This document shows, piece by piece, positions 7,989-15,036 of a stretch of 18,470 nt of DNA. Numbering within the stretch: the stretch's first letter is position 1; every line of letters starts with the position of its first letter. Source of the stretch: JBKHXU01 sp046565865 (GTDB taxonomy: Bacteria; Pseudomonadota; Gammaproteobacteria; Acidiferrobacterales; Sulfurifustaceae); contig JBKHXU010000121.1 in NCBI GenBank assembly GCA_046565865.1, positions 1-18,470 of the forward strand. Reading direction: 5' to 3'. The translations under genes were made by a program, and so were the position numbers. The notes under the pieces were generated by a model. That model had not been told where the DNA came from and made no database searches. It was given only the letters and a program-made list of their open reading frames with translations.

Positions 7989-9365
7989 ATGATCGCATTC
8001 GACCCGCTGTTGATTCACCGCTACGATCGGCCCGGACCCCGGTACACCTCGTACCCAACCGCCAACTGGTTTCACGAAGGATACGGCGAGGTCGACTATC
8101 GCGCGTGGGCGGCGCGCAGTAACGCCGCGCGTCCGGCGCGGCCGCTGTCGGTATACGTGCACCTGCCGTTCTGTGCGCGCCTGTGTTTCTATTGCGCCTG
8201 CAACAAGATCGTCACCAAGAACCGCTCGCGCGCGGCGCCGTATCTGCACTATCTCGCGCGTGAGATCGCGCAAAAGGCCGCGTTGTTCGATCCGGCGCGG
8301 GTGGTGGAGCAATTGCACTGGGGCGGCGGTACGCCGACTTTCATTTCGCATGCCGAGATGCGCGAGCTGATGCAGGCGCTGCGCACGCACTATCGGTTGC
8401 GCGACGACGACCGCGGCGAATACGGCATTGAGATCGACCCGCGCGAGGTGCGGCCGGGGACGTTGCCGCTGCTGCGCGAGCTCGGTTTCAACCGCTTGAG
8501 CATCGGCGTGCAGGACCTCGATCCCGAGGTGCAGCGTGCGGTGAATCGTATCCAGAGCGAGGAACAGACGGCGACGGTGTTGGGCGAGGCGCGCGCGCTC
8601 GGATTTCGCTCGATTAACATCGATCTTATGTACGGCCTGCCTCGGCAGCGCGTCGATACGTTCGGGCGCACGCTCGAGCGCATCGTCGCGCTCGGTCCGG
8701 ATCGCCTGTCGGTATACAACTATGCGCACCTGCCGCAGCTGTTCAAGCCGCAGCGGCGCATCGACGCCGCTGGCGTGCCGTCGCCGTCGGAAAAGCTCGA
8801 TCTGCTGCAACTCGCGATCGAGCGCCTGACGCAGGCGGGCTACGTGTACATCGGCATGGATCACTTCGCCAAGCCGGACGACGAGCTTGCGCGCGCCCAG
8901 CGCGCCGGCACGCTGCACCGAAACTTCCAGGGATATTCGACCCACGCCGCGTGCGACCTGGTTGGTCTCGGCGTAACCGCGATCAGCCACGTGAGTGACA
9001 GCTTCGCGCAGAACCACAAGACGCTGGAGGCGTACTACGACGCTATCGACGCCGGCCGGCTGCCAGTTGCGCGCGGGTTGGAACTCGACGCCGATGACCG
9101 TCTGCGCGCGGACATCATCATGCAGCTCAGTTGTCAGCTCGCGCTCGATATACCGGCAATCGCGGCGCGTCACGGCGTGGATTTCTGGCGCTATTTTGCG
9201 TCCGTACGCGCGGCGCTGGCGCCGATGGAAAGCGACGGCCTGATTGAAGTGCGCCCGGAACGCATTACCGTGTTGCCGCGTGGCCGACTGCTGGTGCGTA
9301 ACGTATGTATGGCGTTCGACCGCTATCTTTCGGCGGCGCCGGCTGCCTATTCACGTACGGTGTGA
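7989..9365 (+). CDS. hemN: Oxygen-independent coproporphyrinogen III oxidase (radical SAM)
   Basis: This 458-residue protein has the usual length of HemN. It converts coproporphyrinogen III to protoporphyrinogen IX without oxygen, using S-adenosylmethionine and a [4Fe-4S] cluster in the cytoplasm. Diagnostic features are RYDRPGPRYTSYPTA near the N-terminus, the CX3CX2CXC motif (Cys62, Cys66, Cys69 and Cys71) and the SAM-binding WGGGTPTF. Also present are GFNRLSIGVQD, the substrate-site segment YNYAHLPQLFKPQRRI, and FQGYSTHAACDLVGLGVTAIS. ATG 7989 is the only ATG that keeps the conserved start, and no clear SD precedes it. With the FNR box centred 40.5 bp upstream, the transcript may begin at or near the ATG (leaderless). 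Its stop lies 9 nt from the end of the convergent fnr gene. Confidence 0.96.
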   Translation: MIAFDPLLIHRYDRPGPRYTSYPTANWFHEGYGEVDYRAWAARSNAARPARPLSVYVHLPFCARLCFYCACNKIVTKNRSRAAPYLHYLAREIAQKAALFDPARVVEQLHWGGGTPTFISHAEMRELMQALRTHYRLRDDDRGEYGIEIDPREVRPGTLPLLRELGFNRLSIGVQDLDPEVQRAVNRIQSEEQTATVLGEARALGFRSINIDLMYGLPRQRVDTFGRTLERIVALGPDRLSVYNYAHLPQLFKPQRRIDAAGVPSPSEKLDLLQLAIERLTQAGYVYIGMDHFAKPDDELARAQRAGTLHRNFQGYSTHAACDLVGLGVTAISHVSDSFAQNHKTLEAYYDAIDAGRLPVARGLELDADDRLRADIIMQLSCQLALDIPAIAARHGVDFWRYFASVRAALAPMESDGLIEVRPERITVLPRGRLLVRNVCMAFDRYLSAAPAAYSRTV

Positions 9366-9374
9366 TGTCGGGCG

Positions 9375-10121
9375 TCAGCCGTGTCCGGCGCAGCCGGCCA
9401 GGCGTTCGAGCGCCGGCGCGTCGCGAATGGTCAGGTTGCGCCGGTCGACATGAATCAGTCCGTCTTCCTGGAGTTTGGAGAAGGTGCGGCTCACGGTCTC
9501 GAGCTTGAGTCCGAGATAGTTGCCGATCTCCTCGCGCGACATGCTCAGGCGAAACACGGTCGGCGACAGTCCGCGCGCGCTCAGCCGCTGCGACAGGTTG
9601 CTAAGAAACACCGCGAGCTTCTGCTCGGCGCTCATCGTGCCGAGCAGCATCATCATGCCGTGATCGGCGGCAATCTCGCGGCTCATGAGCCGGTGGAACT
9701 GGCGCATGAGCGACGGGATATCTTGCAGCAGCGTTTCAAGTTGCGAGAACGGGATCAGACACACCTCGCAGTCTTCGAGCGCGACCGCGTTGCACGTGTG
9801 GTGGTCGCCGCTGATTGCGTCGAGACCCATGATCTCGCCAGTCATGTGAAATCCGTTGATCTGTTCGCGCCCGTCGTTGTTGATCTCGTAGGTCTTGAAG
9901 AAGCCGGAACGGATCGCGTACAGCGACTGAAACCCATCGCGCATGCGATACAAGTGCTGGCCGCTGGCCACGCGTTGGCGGCGTGTGATGGTGGCGTCGA
10001 GGCGCGCCAAGTCGTCGGCCTCCATCCCGAGCGGCAGACACAACTCGCGCAAACTGCACGCCGAGCAAACGGCTTTCAACGCTGGGACGATGCGCAGGGG
10101 CGAGGAGGAGGTGGCGGCCAT
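9375..10121 (-). CDS. fnr: Fnr/Anr-type oxygen-sensing transcription regulator
   Basis: This 248-residue Crp/Fnr-family protein carries the oxygen-sensing cysteines: Cys19, Cys22 and Cys28 (CX2CX5C) plus Cys121 in EVCLIPF, matching Cys20, Cys23, Cys29 and Cys122 of E. coli FNR. Together these hold an oxygen-labile [4Fe-4S] cluster that permits dimerisation and DNA binding. A cyclic-nucleotide-binding-like sensor domain fills about residues 30-150. The helix-turn-helix (about 195-217) ends in LETVSRTFSKL, with Glu208, Ser211 and Arg212 in the positions that read TTGAT. So this protein should bind the perfect box in front of hemN. Upstream is an imperfect site (10203-10216), making autoregulation possible but unproven. 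It is convergent with hemN. Confidence 0.94.
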   Translation of the reverse strand: MAATSSSPLRIVPALKAVCSACSLRELCLPLGMEADDLARLDATITRRQRVASGQHLYRMRDGFQSLYAIRSGFFKTYEINNDGREQINGFHMTGEIMGLDAISGDHHTCNAVALEDCEVCLIPFSQLETLLQDIPSLMRQFHRLMSREIAADHGMMMLLGTMSAEQKLAVFLSNLSQRLSARGLSPTVFRLSMSREEIGNYLGLKLETVSRTFSKLQEDGLIHVDRRNLTIRDAPALERLAGCAGHG

Positions 10122-10202
10122 GGGAAGACCTTAGCTCGTTTTGCCCACAGCGAAAAGCCTCGCCGGGGCGTGACCGGCCAAAACCGCGACGCGCCCAACT
10201 CG

Positions 10203-10216
10203 TTGATTAGCGCCAA
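10203..10216. promoter_or_regulatory. Imperfect FNR-like site upstream of fnr
   Basis: TTGATTAGCGCCAA has a perfect left half-site (TTGAT) and three of five bases of the right half (GCCAA for ATCAA). It lies in the 244-bp gap between fnr and the upstream cytochrome gene, about 88 bp from the fnr ATG. A half-site this short can arise by chance. The rest of the gap shows no gene or clear promoter. Confidence 0.25.
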
Positions 10217-10365
10217 CATCTCCGGGCCGTCGTCGGCGCCTCGGCGATGGCGCTACGACAAGCGGTACGGTTGGCACGGCATCGGCGCTGGCCGCAGGTC
10301 CGGCCGCTGTCCGCGACGAACGAAGGGTGGCGCACTGGATGCAGCGCGCCGCAGGACATTCTTTC

Positions 10366-10686
10366 TTATGGTGTGCTAAGCCCCTTCTGCTTCGCGAAAT
10401 ACGCGGCCAGATCTTCCATGTCTTGCGCCGAAAGACTCGCGGCGAACGGCGCCATGATCGGGTTCTTGCGCTCGCCCGATTTGTAATCGCGCAGCGCCTT
10501 GACCAGATAGTCCGCATGCTGGCCCGCGAGCCGCGGGAACTGGGGATTGGTGCTGTTGCCGTCTTCCGCGTGACAGGCGATGCACACCTGGGATTTTTGT
10601 TTGCCGCGCTCGGCATTGCCGGCGCCGCTGGCGATGGGGGCGACCGTTACGCTGCAAACGCCGACGGCGAGAAGCAACATACGCAT
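10366..10686 (-). CDS. Small monoheme cytochrome c (c553/c4-like), second of a tandem pair
   Basis: This 106-residue protein has a signal peptide (to about residue 20) and one heme site, CIACH (35-39). The likely sixth ligand is Met78 in NPIMAPFAASLS. RLAGQHADYLVKALRDYKSG, between heme and ligand, is typical of cytochrome c4/c553 domains. It acts in the periplasm as a one-electron carrier to terminal oxidases or reductases. ATG 10686 is chosen over the ATG at 10701 because AAAGGAG (GGAG at 10695-10692) sits 5 nt before it. The earlier ATG merely overlaps the stop of the preceding cytochrome gene. The pair resembles a split diheme c4. Confidence 0.88.
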   Translation of the reverse strand: MRMLLLAVGVCSVTVAPIASGAGNAERGKQKSQVCIACHAEDGNSTNPQFPRLAGQHADYLVKALRDYKSGERKNPIMAPFAASLSAQDMEDLAAYFAKQKGLSTP

Positions 10687-10697
10687 GGGGGCTCCTT

Positions 10698-11024
10698 TCA
10701 TTGTTGTATTCCCGCGAAGTAGGCGCCCAGATCAGCCATGTCTTTATCGCTCAACGACGCCGCGATGGCCTGCATGGTCGGGTGGCTGCGTTGACCCGTC
10801 TGATACGCCTTGAGCGCGGTGACGATGTAGGCGGCGTGTTGGCCGCCGAGCTTCGGCACGCTGTACGTGGGATATGCGTTGCGATACCCGGGAATCGCGT
10901 GGCACCCGGCACACAGGCCGGCGCGCAGCTTGCCGGCCTCGGCGTCGCCGGCCGGTTGCGCATTTGCCGCGGTCGCGAAAAGAATCAGCGCCGCGCCGAT
11001 CGAGCATTCAGTCAATTTGTACAT
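10698..11024 (-). CDS. Small monoheme cytochrome c (c553/c4-like), first of a tandem pair
   Basis: This 108-residue protein has a signal peptide (to about residue 22, ending ATAANA) and one heme motif, CAGCH (38-42). The probable axial Met84 lies in HPTMQAIAASLS. The block VPKLGGQHAAYIVTALKAYQTGQR and the end DKDMADLGAYFAG parallel the next gene closely, so the two arose by duplication. GGAG with a 6-nt spacer precedes ATG 11024. It is transcribed toward the second cytochrome, 11 nt away. It should be a periplasmic electron carrier, and the partner enzyme is not evident in the window. Confidence 0.88.
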   Translation of the reverse strand: MYKLTECSIGAALILFATAANAQPAGDAEAGKLRAGLCAGCHAIPGYRNAYPTYSVPKLGGQHAAYIVTALKAYQTGQRSHPTMQAIAASLSDKDMADLGAYFAGIQQ

Positions 11025-11151
11025 AGGTTACTCCGTGATGCGACCGGCGTATCTTAGCAACCGCGCATGGCGCTCGTGTAGGGCGTCGCCGCGCATAGCT
11101 GCTCGCCAGGGGAAGCCGTCAGCCGGCCGTTTGCGGAGATTAGCTCGACGA

Positions 11152-12234
11152 TCACCCGCGCAGGGCCGCGAGCGCTTGGCGGATCGTACGCAAACCGTGG
11201 CTGAGGACATTGGTGCGCCAGCTGCCGGCGCGCGGGAAAAAGATTTCGCGCAGTTGCGCCTTGGCGCGTTGGTTCGCGGCGCTGTCGGCCGGCGTATAAA
11301 AGTGCGCGCGGTTCTCGGTATGCAACGCACGGATCATGCGTATGAGCGGATACGTGCCGAATTCGAGCACCGCGGGATACACCTGTGCTTTCGGGAACGC
11401 GCGCAGCACGACGTCGCCGAGCGACCCCGTGATCTTGTAGCCGACGGAGCGGCGCGGGTCGTCCCCTTGGACTGCGCCGCGGCCGAACCATTTGCCGATC
11501 TGGCGGAAGGCGCTGCTGCCCTGGTCGAAATCGACCAGCACTTTACAAGCACCGCGCCGCCCCAGGCCGGTGTGGAGATCGAGGTGGATGACCTGTTCGA
11601 CGCCGCTAAAGGTGGAATCACCGACGATTTCGATAAAGCGTTTGGTCGAATCCGCCAGCGCGCCGCCGCCGTAGAACAAACCCTTGGGGTATTCGTACTG
11701 GCCGCCGGCGACCGCCTGTTTCACCGCCGCCGGGCCGGTGCGGAGCAAGTGCCACATGCCGCGCGCGAGGAACAGGTCGGGTCGACGCGGCGGCGAGCGC
11801 GGATTGAGCCAGGCATCGAGGCGCGCATACGCGGGATTCGCCGGCCCCGGAAAGCGTTCGAGCGCGTTGCGGTTGAGATCGACGTTGTGCTCGTTAGTGC
11901 GTCGGCTGTAGGCGTAGCCGTACGGGTTGACCGCATGCACCATCAGTAGACCGGTAGTATCGGTGCGCGCGGCACCGCCATAGCGCCGCAGAAACGCGAG
12001 CTGGATCGCACTGCCGGCGTAGCCTTCGACACCGTGCGTGCCGGACGAGACGATCAGCAACCGCCGCGGCTGCCCCGGACCGAGGTAGGCGATATCGAGC
12101 GTCAGCGGCTCGCCGCGCGGGCCGACGGCGGTGATGGGATAGGCCTGCGTCCACGCGTTGAGCACGTGCGCCGCTTCGACGAAGCGGCGTCGGGCCTCGA
12201 AGTAATCGGCGGGCGTGACGTCGCGCGCCTTCAT
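11152..12234 (-). CDS. DUF2817 protein, M14-like zinc peptidase/amidase fold
   Basis: This 360-residue cytoplasmic-looking protein without a signal peptide belongs to the DUF2817 branch of M14-type metallohydrolases. Candidate zinc ligands are His67 and Glu70 (GTHGVEGYAGS) and His221 (HLDLHTGLG). NPYGYAYSRRTNEHNVDLNRN (103-123) is the family block equivalent to the carboxypeptidase Asn-Arg substrate-binding segment. Glu291 (VLEFGTYP) is in place for the catalytic acid. The substrate is not known for this family. GGAG six nt upstream supports ATG 12234. It stands alone, 127 nt upstream of the cytochrome pair on the same strand. Confidence 0.88.
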   Translation of the reverse strand: MKARDVTPADYFEARRRFVEAAHVLNAWTQAYPITAVGPRGEPLTLDIAYLGPGQPRRLLIVSSGTHGVEGYAGSAIQLAFLRRYGGAARTDTTGLLMVHAVNPYGYAYSRRTNEHNVDLNRNALERFPGPANPAYARLDAWLNPRSPPRRPDLFLARGMWHLLRTGPAAVKQAVAGGQYEYPKGLFYGGGALADSTKRFIEIVGDSTFSGVEQVIHLDLHTGLGRRGACKVLVDFDQGSSAFRQIGKWFGRGAVQGDDPRRSVGYKITGSLGDVVLRAFPKAQVYPAVLEFGTYPLIRMIRALHTENRAHFYTPADSAANQRAKAQLREIFFPRAGSWRTNVLSHGLRTIRQALAALRG

Positions 12235-12340
12235 GACGGTCTCCGGATGTGGTAGGTCAAAAGTCTAGCAGTCGGTGCTGGCTCTGGAGACAGCGGTGCG
12301 GCCCGCCGCCGTGCGCGGGCGACGAGGAGGCAGCGGCTTA

Positions 12341-13048
12341 TCAGGCCGCAGCGGGGACGCTGCGCCGGCTATCGAGCCAACGCACGAGCGGCTGCCACTG
12401 TTCGGCGTCATACGCCGCGCGCGCGCCGAGCTCGAAGATGCCGAGCCCCTGCTCGTCCGCCAACTGGTAGTTCGGCGAATCGCGCAGCGTGGCCACGAAT
12501 GGAATCTTTAGCCGCAGCAGGAACCGCTCGAGGTTACGGTACATGTGCGTGTGCACAGTGGCGTAAGGGACGTTCACCGCCCCCAACGTTTGTTCCATCT
12601 TGTTCTGCCAAAAGCCATTTTCACGCACGCGATTGGCGATCACCGCAAGCCGCGTCTCCTTGCGCTCGACGCGGCCGACGAGCAACAGTTCGTGGATGAA
12701 GCGGGCGGCGGCGCGGATGTCGGTGGGGGAGGGTAGGACGGGGATGATTAGGGTTTGGGCGCGGCGGACGAGATTGGTGAGTTGCGATCCGTGACAGCCA
12801 GCCGGTACATCGAGGATCAAGTACTCGGTCTGACGCGGCGGTCGTACGACTTCGCGCCAACCGGCGATCCCGTGAATCGGCGGTCGCCCCTCGGGCCGGG
12901 CGGCGAGCCACTCCATGCTGGAACCTTGGGGATCGAAATCGGCGAGCGCGACGGGTTTGTTCTGGTTGGCGTAGTAGGCGGCGAGATTGGTGGCGAGGGT
13001 GCTTTTTCCGCAGCCACCCTTGGAGTTGAGCAACATGATCGTGCGCAT
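12341..13048 (-). CDS. Orphan ParA/MinD-type ATPase
   Basis: This 235-residue P-loop ATPase has a deviant Walker A (KGGCGKST, 10-17), a Walker A' region (DFDPQGSS, 37-43) and Walker B (YLILDVPAG, Asp80). The signature lysine at the start of the P-loop marks the ParA/MinD class, which dimerises on ATP and binds DNA or membranes to place a cargo. The middle (PVLPSPTDIRAAARFIHEL) is typical of stand-alone chromosomal ParA proteins. No ParB gene or parS-like sites are seen nearby, so a plasmid partition role is unsupported. Positioning of some other cell structure is more likely. AAGGAG upstream of ATG 13048 is strong. The 106-nt gap to the DUF2817 start shows nothing clear. Confidence 0.9.
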   Translation of the reverse strand: MRTIMLLNSKGGCGKSTLATNLAAYYANQNKPVALADFDPQGSSMEWLAARPEGRPPIHGIAGWREVVRPPRQTEYLILDVPAGCHGSQLTNLVRRAQTLIIPVLPSPTDIRAAARFIHELLLVGRVERKETRLAVIANRVRENGFWQNKMEQTLGAVNVPYATVHTHMYRNLERFLLRLKIPFVATLRDSPNYQLADEQGLGIFELGARAAYDAEQWQPLVRWLDSRRSVPAAA

Positions 13049-13405
13049 AGCTTCTCCTTATTAGTTTACGTTGCCTCCCTGGCGACGGGCTCCGACCAAA
13101 CTGCCGCGAAGTGTAGACCAGTTCTAGAAATAGCTCCACCGATTGATGGGGTTAGCCGCGCCCACGCCGAGCGCAGCGAGCAATCTCGGAACGCCCTGTT
13201 CGCCGGGCGCGCCCGGACATAGTACCGTCTCGTTTTTAGCTAGATAGCGCGGATAACGTGCGAACGAATCGTCCGAAACTTAGAGCGACCAACAACGCTA
13301 TCGTCGTCGCGCGCAGTTGGGCTGGCCGCGGAATGCGAGGCGCGCTTCTGCGCGCTCGTAGCGGTTGCTGCTAGGGTCTGGGATCGAAACCGCACGATCA
13401 AGCAC
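13049..13405. other. Gene-free interval with a partial intergenic repeat
   Basis: This is a 357-bp divergent gap between the ParA and NUDIX genes. It contains CGAGCGCAGCGAGCAATCTC (13168-13187), which matches one arm of the 471-586/1766-1858 repeat family with one mismatch and one gap, but no facing arm was found. A GC-only 14-bp palindrome lies at 13203-13216. Open frames here are short and without family resemblance. Confidence 0.55.
13168..13187 (+). repeat. Degenerate single arm of the palindromic intergenic repeat
   Basis: CGAGCGCAGCGAGCAATCTC aligns to CGAGCGAAGCGAAGCAATCTC of copy 2 with one substitution and one missing base. The outer GTCATTG end and the facing arm are absent, so this is a relic or a chance match. 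Confidence 0.35.
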
Positions 13406-13954
13406 ATGAAATACTGCCCCGAGTGTGCAAGCCGGATGGAACTCAAGCGCATTGATGGTGTTGAGAGAATGGCTTGTGCCTCACTGGAATGTAGGTTCGT
13501 ACACTGGGACAACCCTGTGCCCGTAGTTGCTGCGCTGGTTCAGTACCGCGGCAAGATCGTACTCGCCCGCGACTCGCTCTGGCCCGAGGACACGTTTTCA
13601 CTGGTAACGGGCTATCTCGAACGAGGCGAATCGCCGGACCAAGCTGTATTGCGAGAAGTGAAAGAAGAGCTGGGTCTCGACGGCAGGGTGAAGGGCTTCA
13701 TAGGTTGTTACTCGTTTGCCGAAAAGAACCAGGTCGTGTTGGCGCATTGGGTAGTGGCTGCCGGCAATTTGGAAACCGGAAGCGAAATCGCCGAGGTAAA
13801 GTTGCTATCTCGAGAACAGCTAAGGCGTTGGCAGTTTGGTGGTCTCGCATTAACCTCCGCCATCGTGAAACAGTGGCTCAAAGCGTCTCGTGAGCACGCG
13901 CCAAAGCGGCTCGCCCCTGAGTTCAAGTTTAACTCTTCGGGAGATCGCCGTTGA
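13406..13954 (+). CDS. NUDIX hydrolase with N-terminal zinc ribbon
   Basis: This 182-residue protein has a zinc ribbon (Cys4, Cys7, Cys24 and Cys29) followed by a NUDIX domain. The NUDIX box fits GX5EX7REUXEEXGU exactly: Gly69, Glu75, Arg83, Glu84, Glu87, Glu88 and Gly90. Such enzymes hydrolyse nucleoside diphosphates linked to another group. The zinc ribbon recalls NADH pyrophosphatase NudC, but the protein is shorter than NudC (about 260 residues) and lacks its second domain, so the substrate stays open. The C-terminus (about 165-182) looks disordered. Codon use is less GC-biased than that of the genes to the left. Its TGA overlaps the TTG start of the broken NIPSNAP gene. Confidence 0.9.
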   Translation: MKYCPECASRMELKRIDGVERMACASLECRFVHWDNPVPVVAALVQYRGKIVLARDSLWPEDTFSLVTGYLERGESPDQAVLREVKEELGLDGRVKGFIGCYSFAEKNQVVLAHWVVAAGNLETGSEIAEVKLLSREQLRRWQFGGLALTSAIVKQWLKASREHAPKRLAPEFKFNSSGDRR

Positions 13955-14244
13955 CTGCTTGCTATCTTCGCTATGTGATCGATCCGTTCAAACTCAGTGA
14001 ATTCGAGAGTTAGGCAAAGATGTGGATTCCGCTGGTTGAAACGTTCGGCGGCACACATCACGGTTACTTCATGCCGCACGAAAACGCGAACAATATCGCG
14101 CTTGCCCTTCGCTTGCGGCCTACGAAAGCTATCGGTCCAAGGCAGCCGGTGACCCGCAGCGCCAAGCCGCTATGCGCTTCTATAGAAGAAACAAAGTGTT
14201 TCATCAGCTACGAGCGTTCGTTTATGCGCCCGGTTTTTGAGTAG
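13951..14244 (+). pseudogene. NIPSNAP-family gene, inactivated by an amber codon and two frameshifts
   Basis: Read from TTG 13951, the frame gives TACYLRYVIDPFKLSEFES, an amber TAG (14011-14013), then AKMWIPLVETFGGTHHGYFMPHENANNIALAL. These are the N-terminal and central NIPSNAP segments, with TAG where a tyrosine codon is usual. At 14109 the family sequence continues in another frame (SLAAYESYRSKAAGDPQRQAAMRFY). At about 14184 it returns to the first frame as EETKCFISYERSFMRPVF. The gene therefore carries a stop, a small deletion and a one-base insertion. NIPSNAP-fold proteins are small ferredoxin-like domains of mostly unknown role. The 74-residue frame from 14020 that a gene finder would call is only the intact-looking part. 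Confidence 0.82.
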
Positions 14245-14255
14245 TAGTCACGCTA

Positions 14256-14696
14256 GTGTCCCCGGCCGCGCTTCGGCAGTACCTTTACGAGCACATCCCG
14301 CTGTCAAAGGCGATGCAGGTTACCGCGGTGTACGTCTCGCACGAGTCGGTGGTGCTCAGTGCGCCGTTGGCGCCGAACATCAATCATCGGGAAACCGCGT
14401 TCGGCGGTAGCGCCTCTGCTTTAGCCATCCTCTCCGCCTGGTCGCTGTTGCACGTGCGGCTTCACGCCGAGCATGCCGGGTGTCGTGTCGTCATTCAGCG
14501 GAACACGATGGAGTACGAATCACCGATTCAAGGTGAATTCTCGGCGCGGTCGTCGATGCCGCACCCGGAGCAGTGGCCAGGTTTCCTGCGCTTGCTCTCG
14601 CGTCGGGGCAAGGCCAGGGTCGTGGTGACCGCGGTCGTGGAGTATCTCGGTCGTTCTGCCGCCGTGTTCAGCGGGGAATTCGTTGCGTTGAAGTAG
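14256..14696 (+). CDS. YiiD-C-type thioesterase-like protein (hotdog fold)
   Basis: This 146-residue protein matches the thioesterase-like domain found at the C-terminus of YiiD. Family features are the start LRQYLYEHIPLSKAMQV, the strand VVLSAPLAPNINH, and ETAFGGS followed by a helix (ALAILSAWSLLHVRL), the hotdog central helix. Later strands are CRVVIQRNTMEYESPI and the end SAAVFSGEFVALK. It may hydrolyse an acyl-thioester, but the substrate is not known. GTG 14256 is the start that gives the family length. No clear SD precedes it, which leaves some doubt about activity. It lies 11 nt after the broken NIPSNAP gene, in the same accessory-looking block. Confidence 0.8.
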   Translation: MSPAALRQYLYEHIPLSKAMQVTAVYVSHESVVLSAPLAPNINHRETAFGGSASALAILSAWSLLHVRLHAEHAGCRVVIQRNTMEYESPIQGEFSARSSMPHPEQWPGFLRLLSRRGKARVVVTAVVEYLGRSAAVFSGEFVALK

Positions 14697-15036
14697 CGGT
14701 CTCTGCCGTCTCGTGTTTATGCCGTTACGGTCGATCTCATGCGCGAAGTAAGTGTTAGTACGCGAGCCAACCTCTTCGGTACCGCATGACTAAGGATCGC
14801 CACACTACAGCTCTGGATTGGTTGCCTCGCGGTACGTCGATTGGCTGACAAAGCCGTTTTTGCTGCTGTGCGCCGCCGACAGCGTTGGTCGTATCCAATT
14901 CGCCGTGGGCCTCCTAACGTGGCGGTTGCCCCGTCAACAGTCGGATGGCGCGAATCGCGTTTGACGCCGGTTGCGCCTATGCGCGATGGAACGCGAGTGT
15001 AACTGCGGCCTCACTCGTTCCGCCCCGTGCTACCGG
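14697..15036. other. Gene-free interval
   Basis: This is a 340-bp gap between the convergent thioesterase-like and diguanylate cyclase genes. No long frame with family resemblance, no tRNA and no clear terminator hairpin with T-run was found. Confidence 0.55.

Noticed and set aside
7965..9173. 402-residue minus-strand frame opposite hemN
   Set aside because: It is a GC-driven shadow of hemN, with arginine/leucine-rich low-complexity content and no motifs.
10867..11949. 360-residue +-strand frame opposite the DUF2817 and cytochrome genes
   Set aside because: It spans two genes on the other strand that have clear motifs, and its own sequence has no family pattern.
13203..13216. Perfect palindrome CCGGGCGCGCCCGG
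   Set aside because: It is entirely G/C in a GC-rich region, has no loop and no T-run, so it is likely chance.
14004..14015. GTTAGGC, like the core of an integron attC site
   Set aside because: It falls at the amber codon of the NIPSNAP relic, where the surrounding codons align with the family without insertion. No partner core site or attC fold was found.
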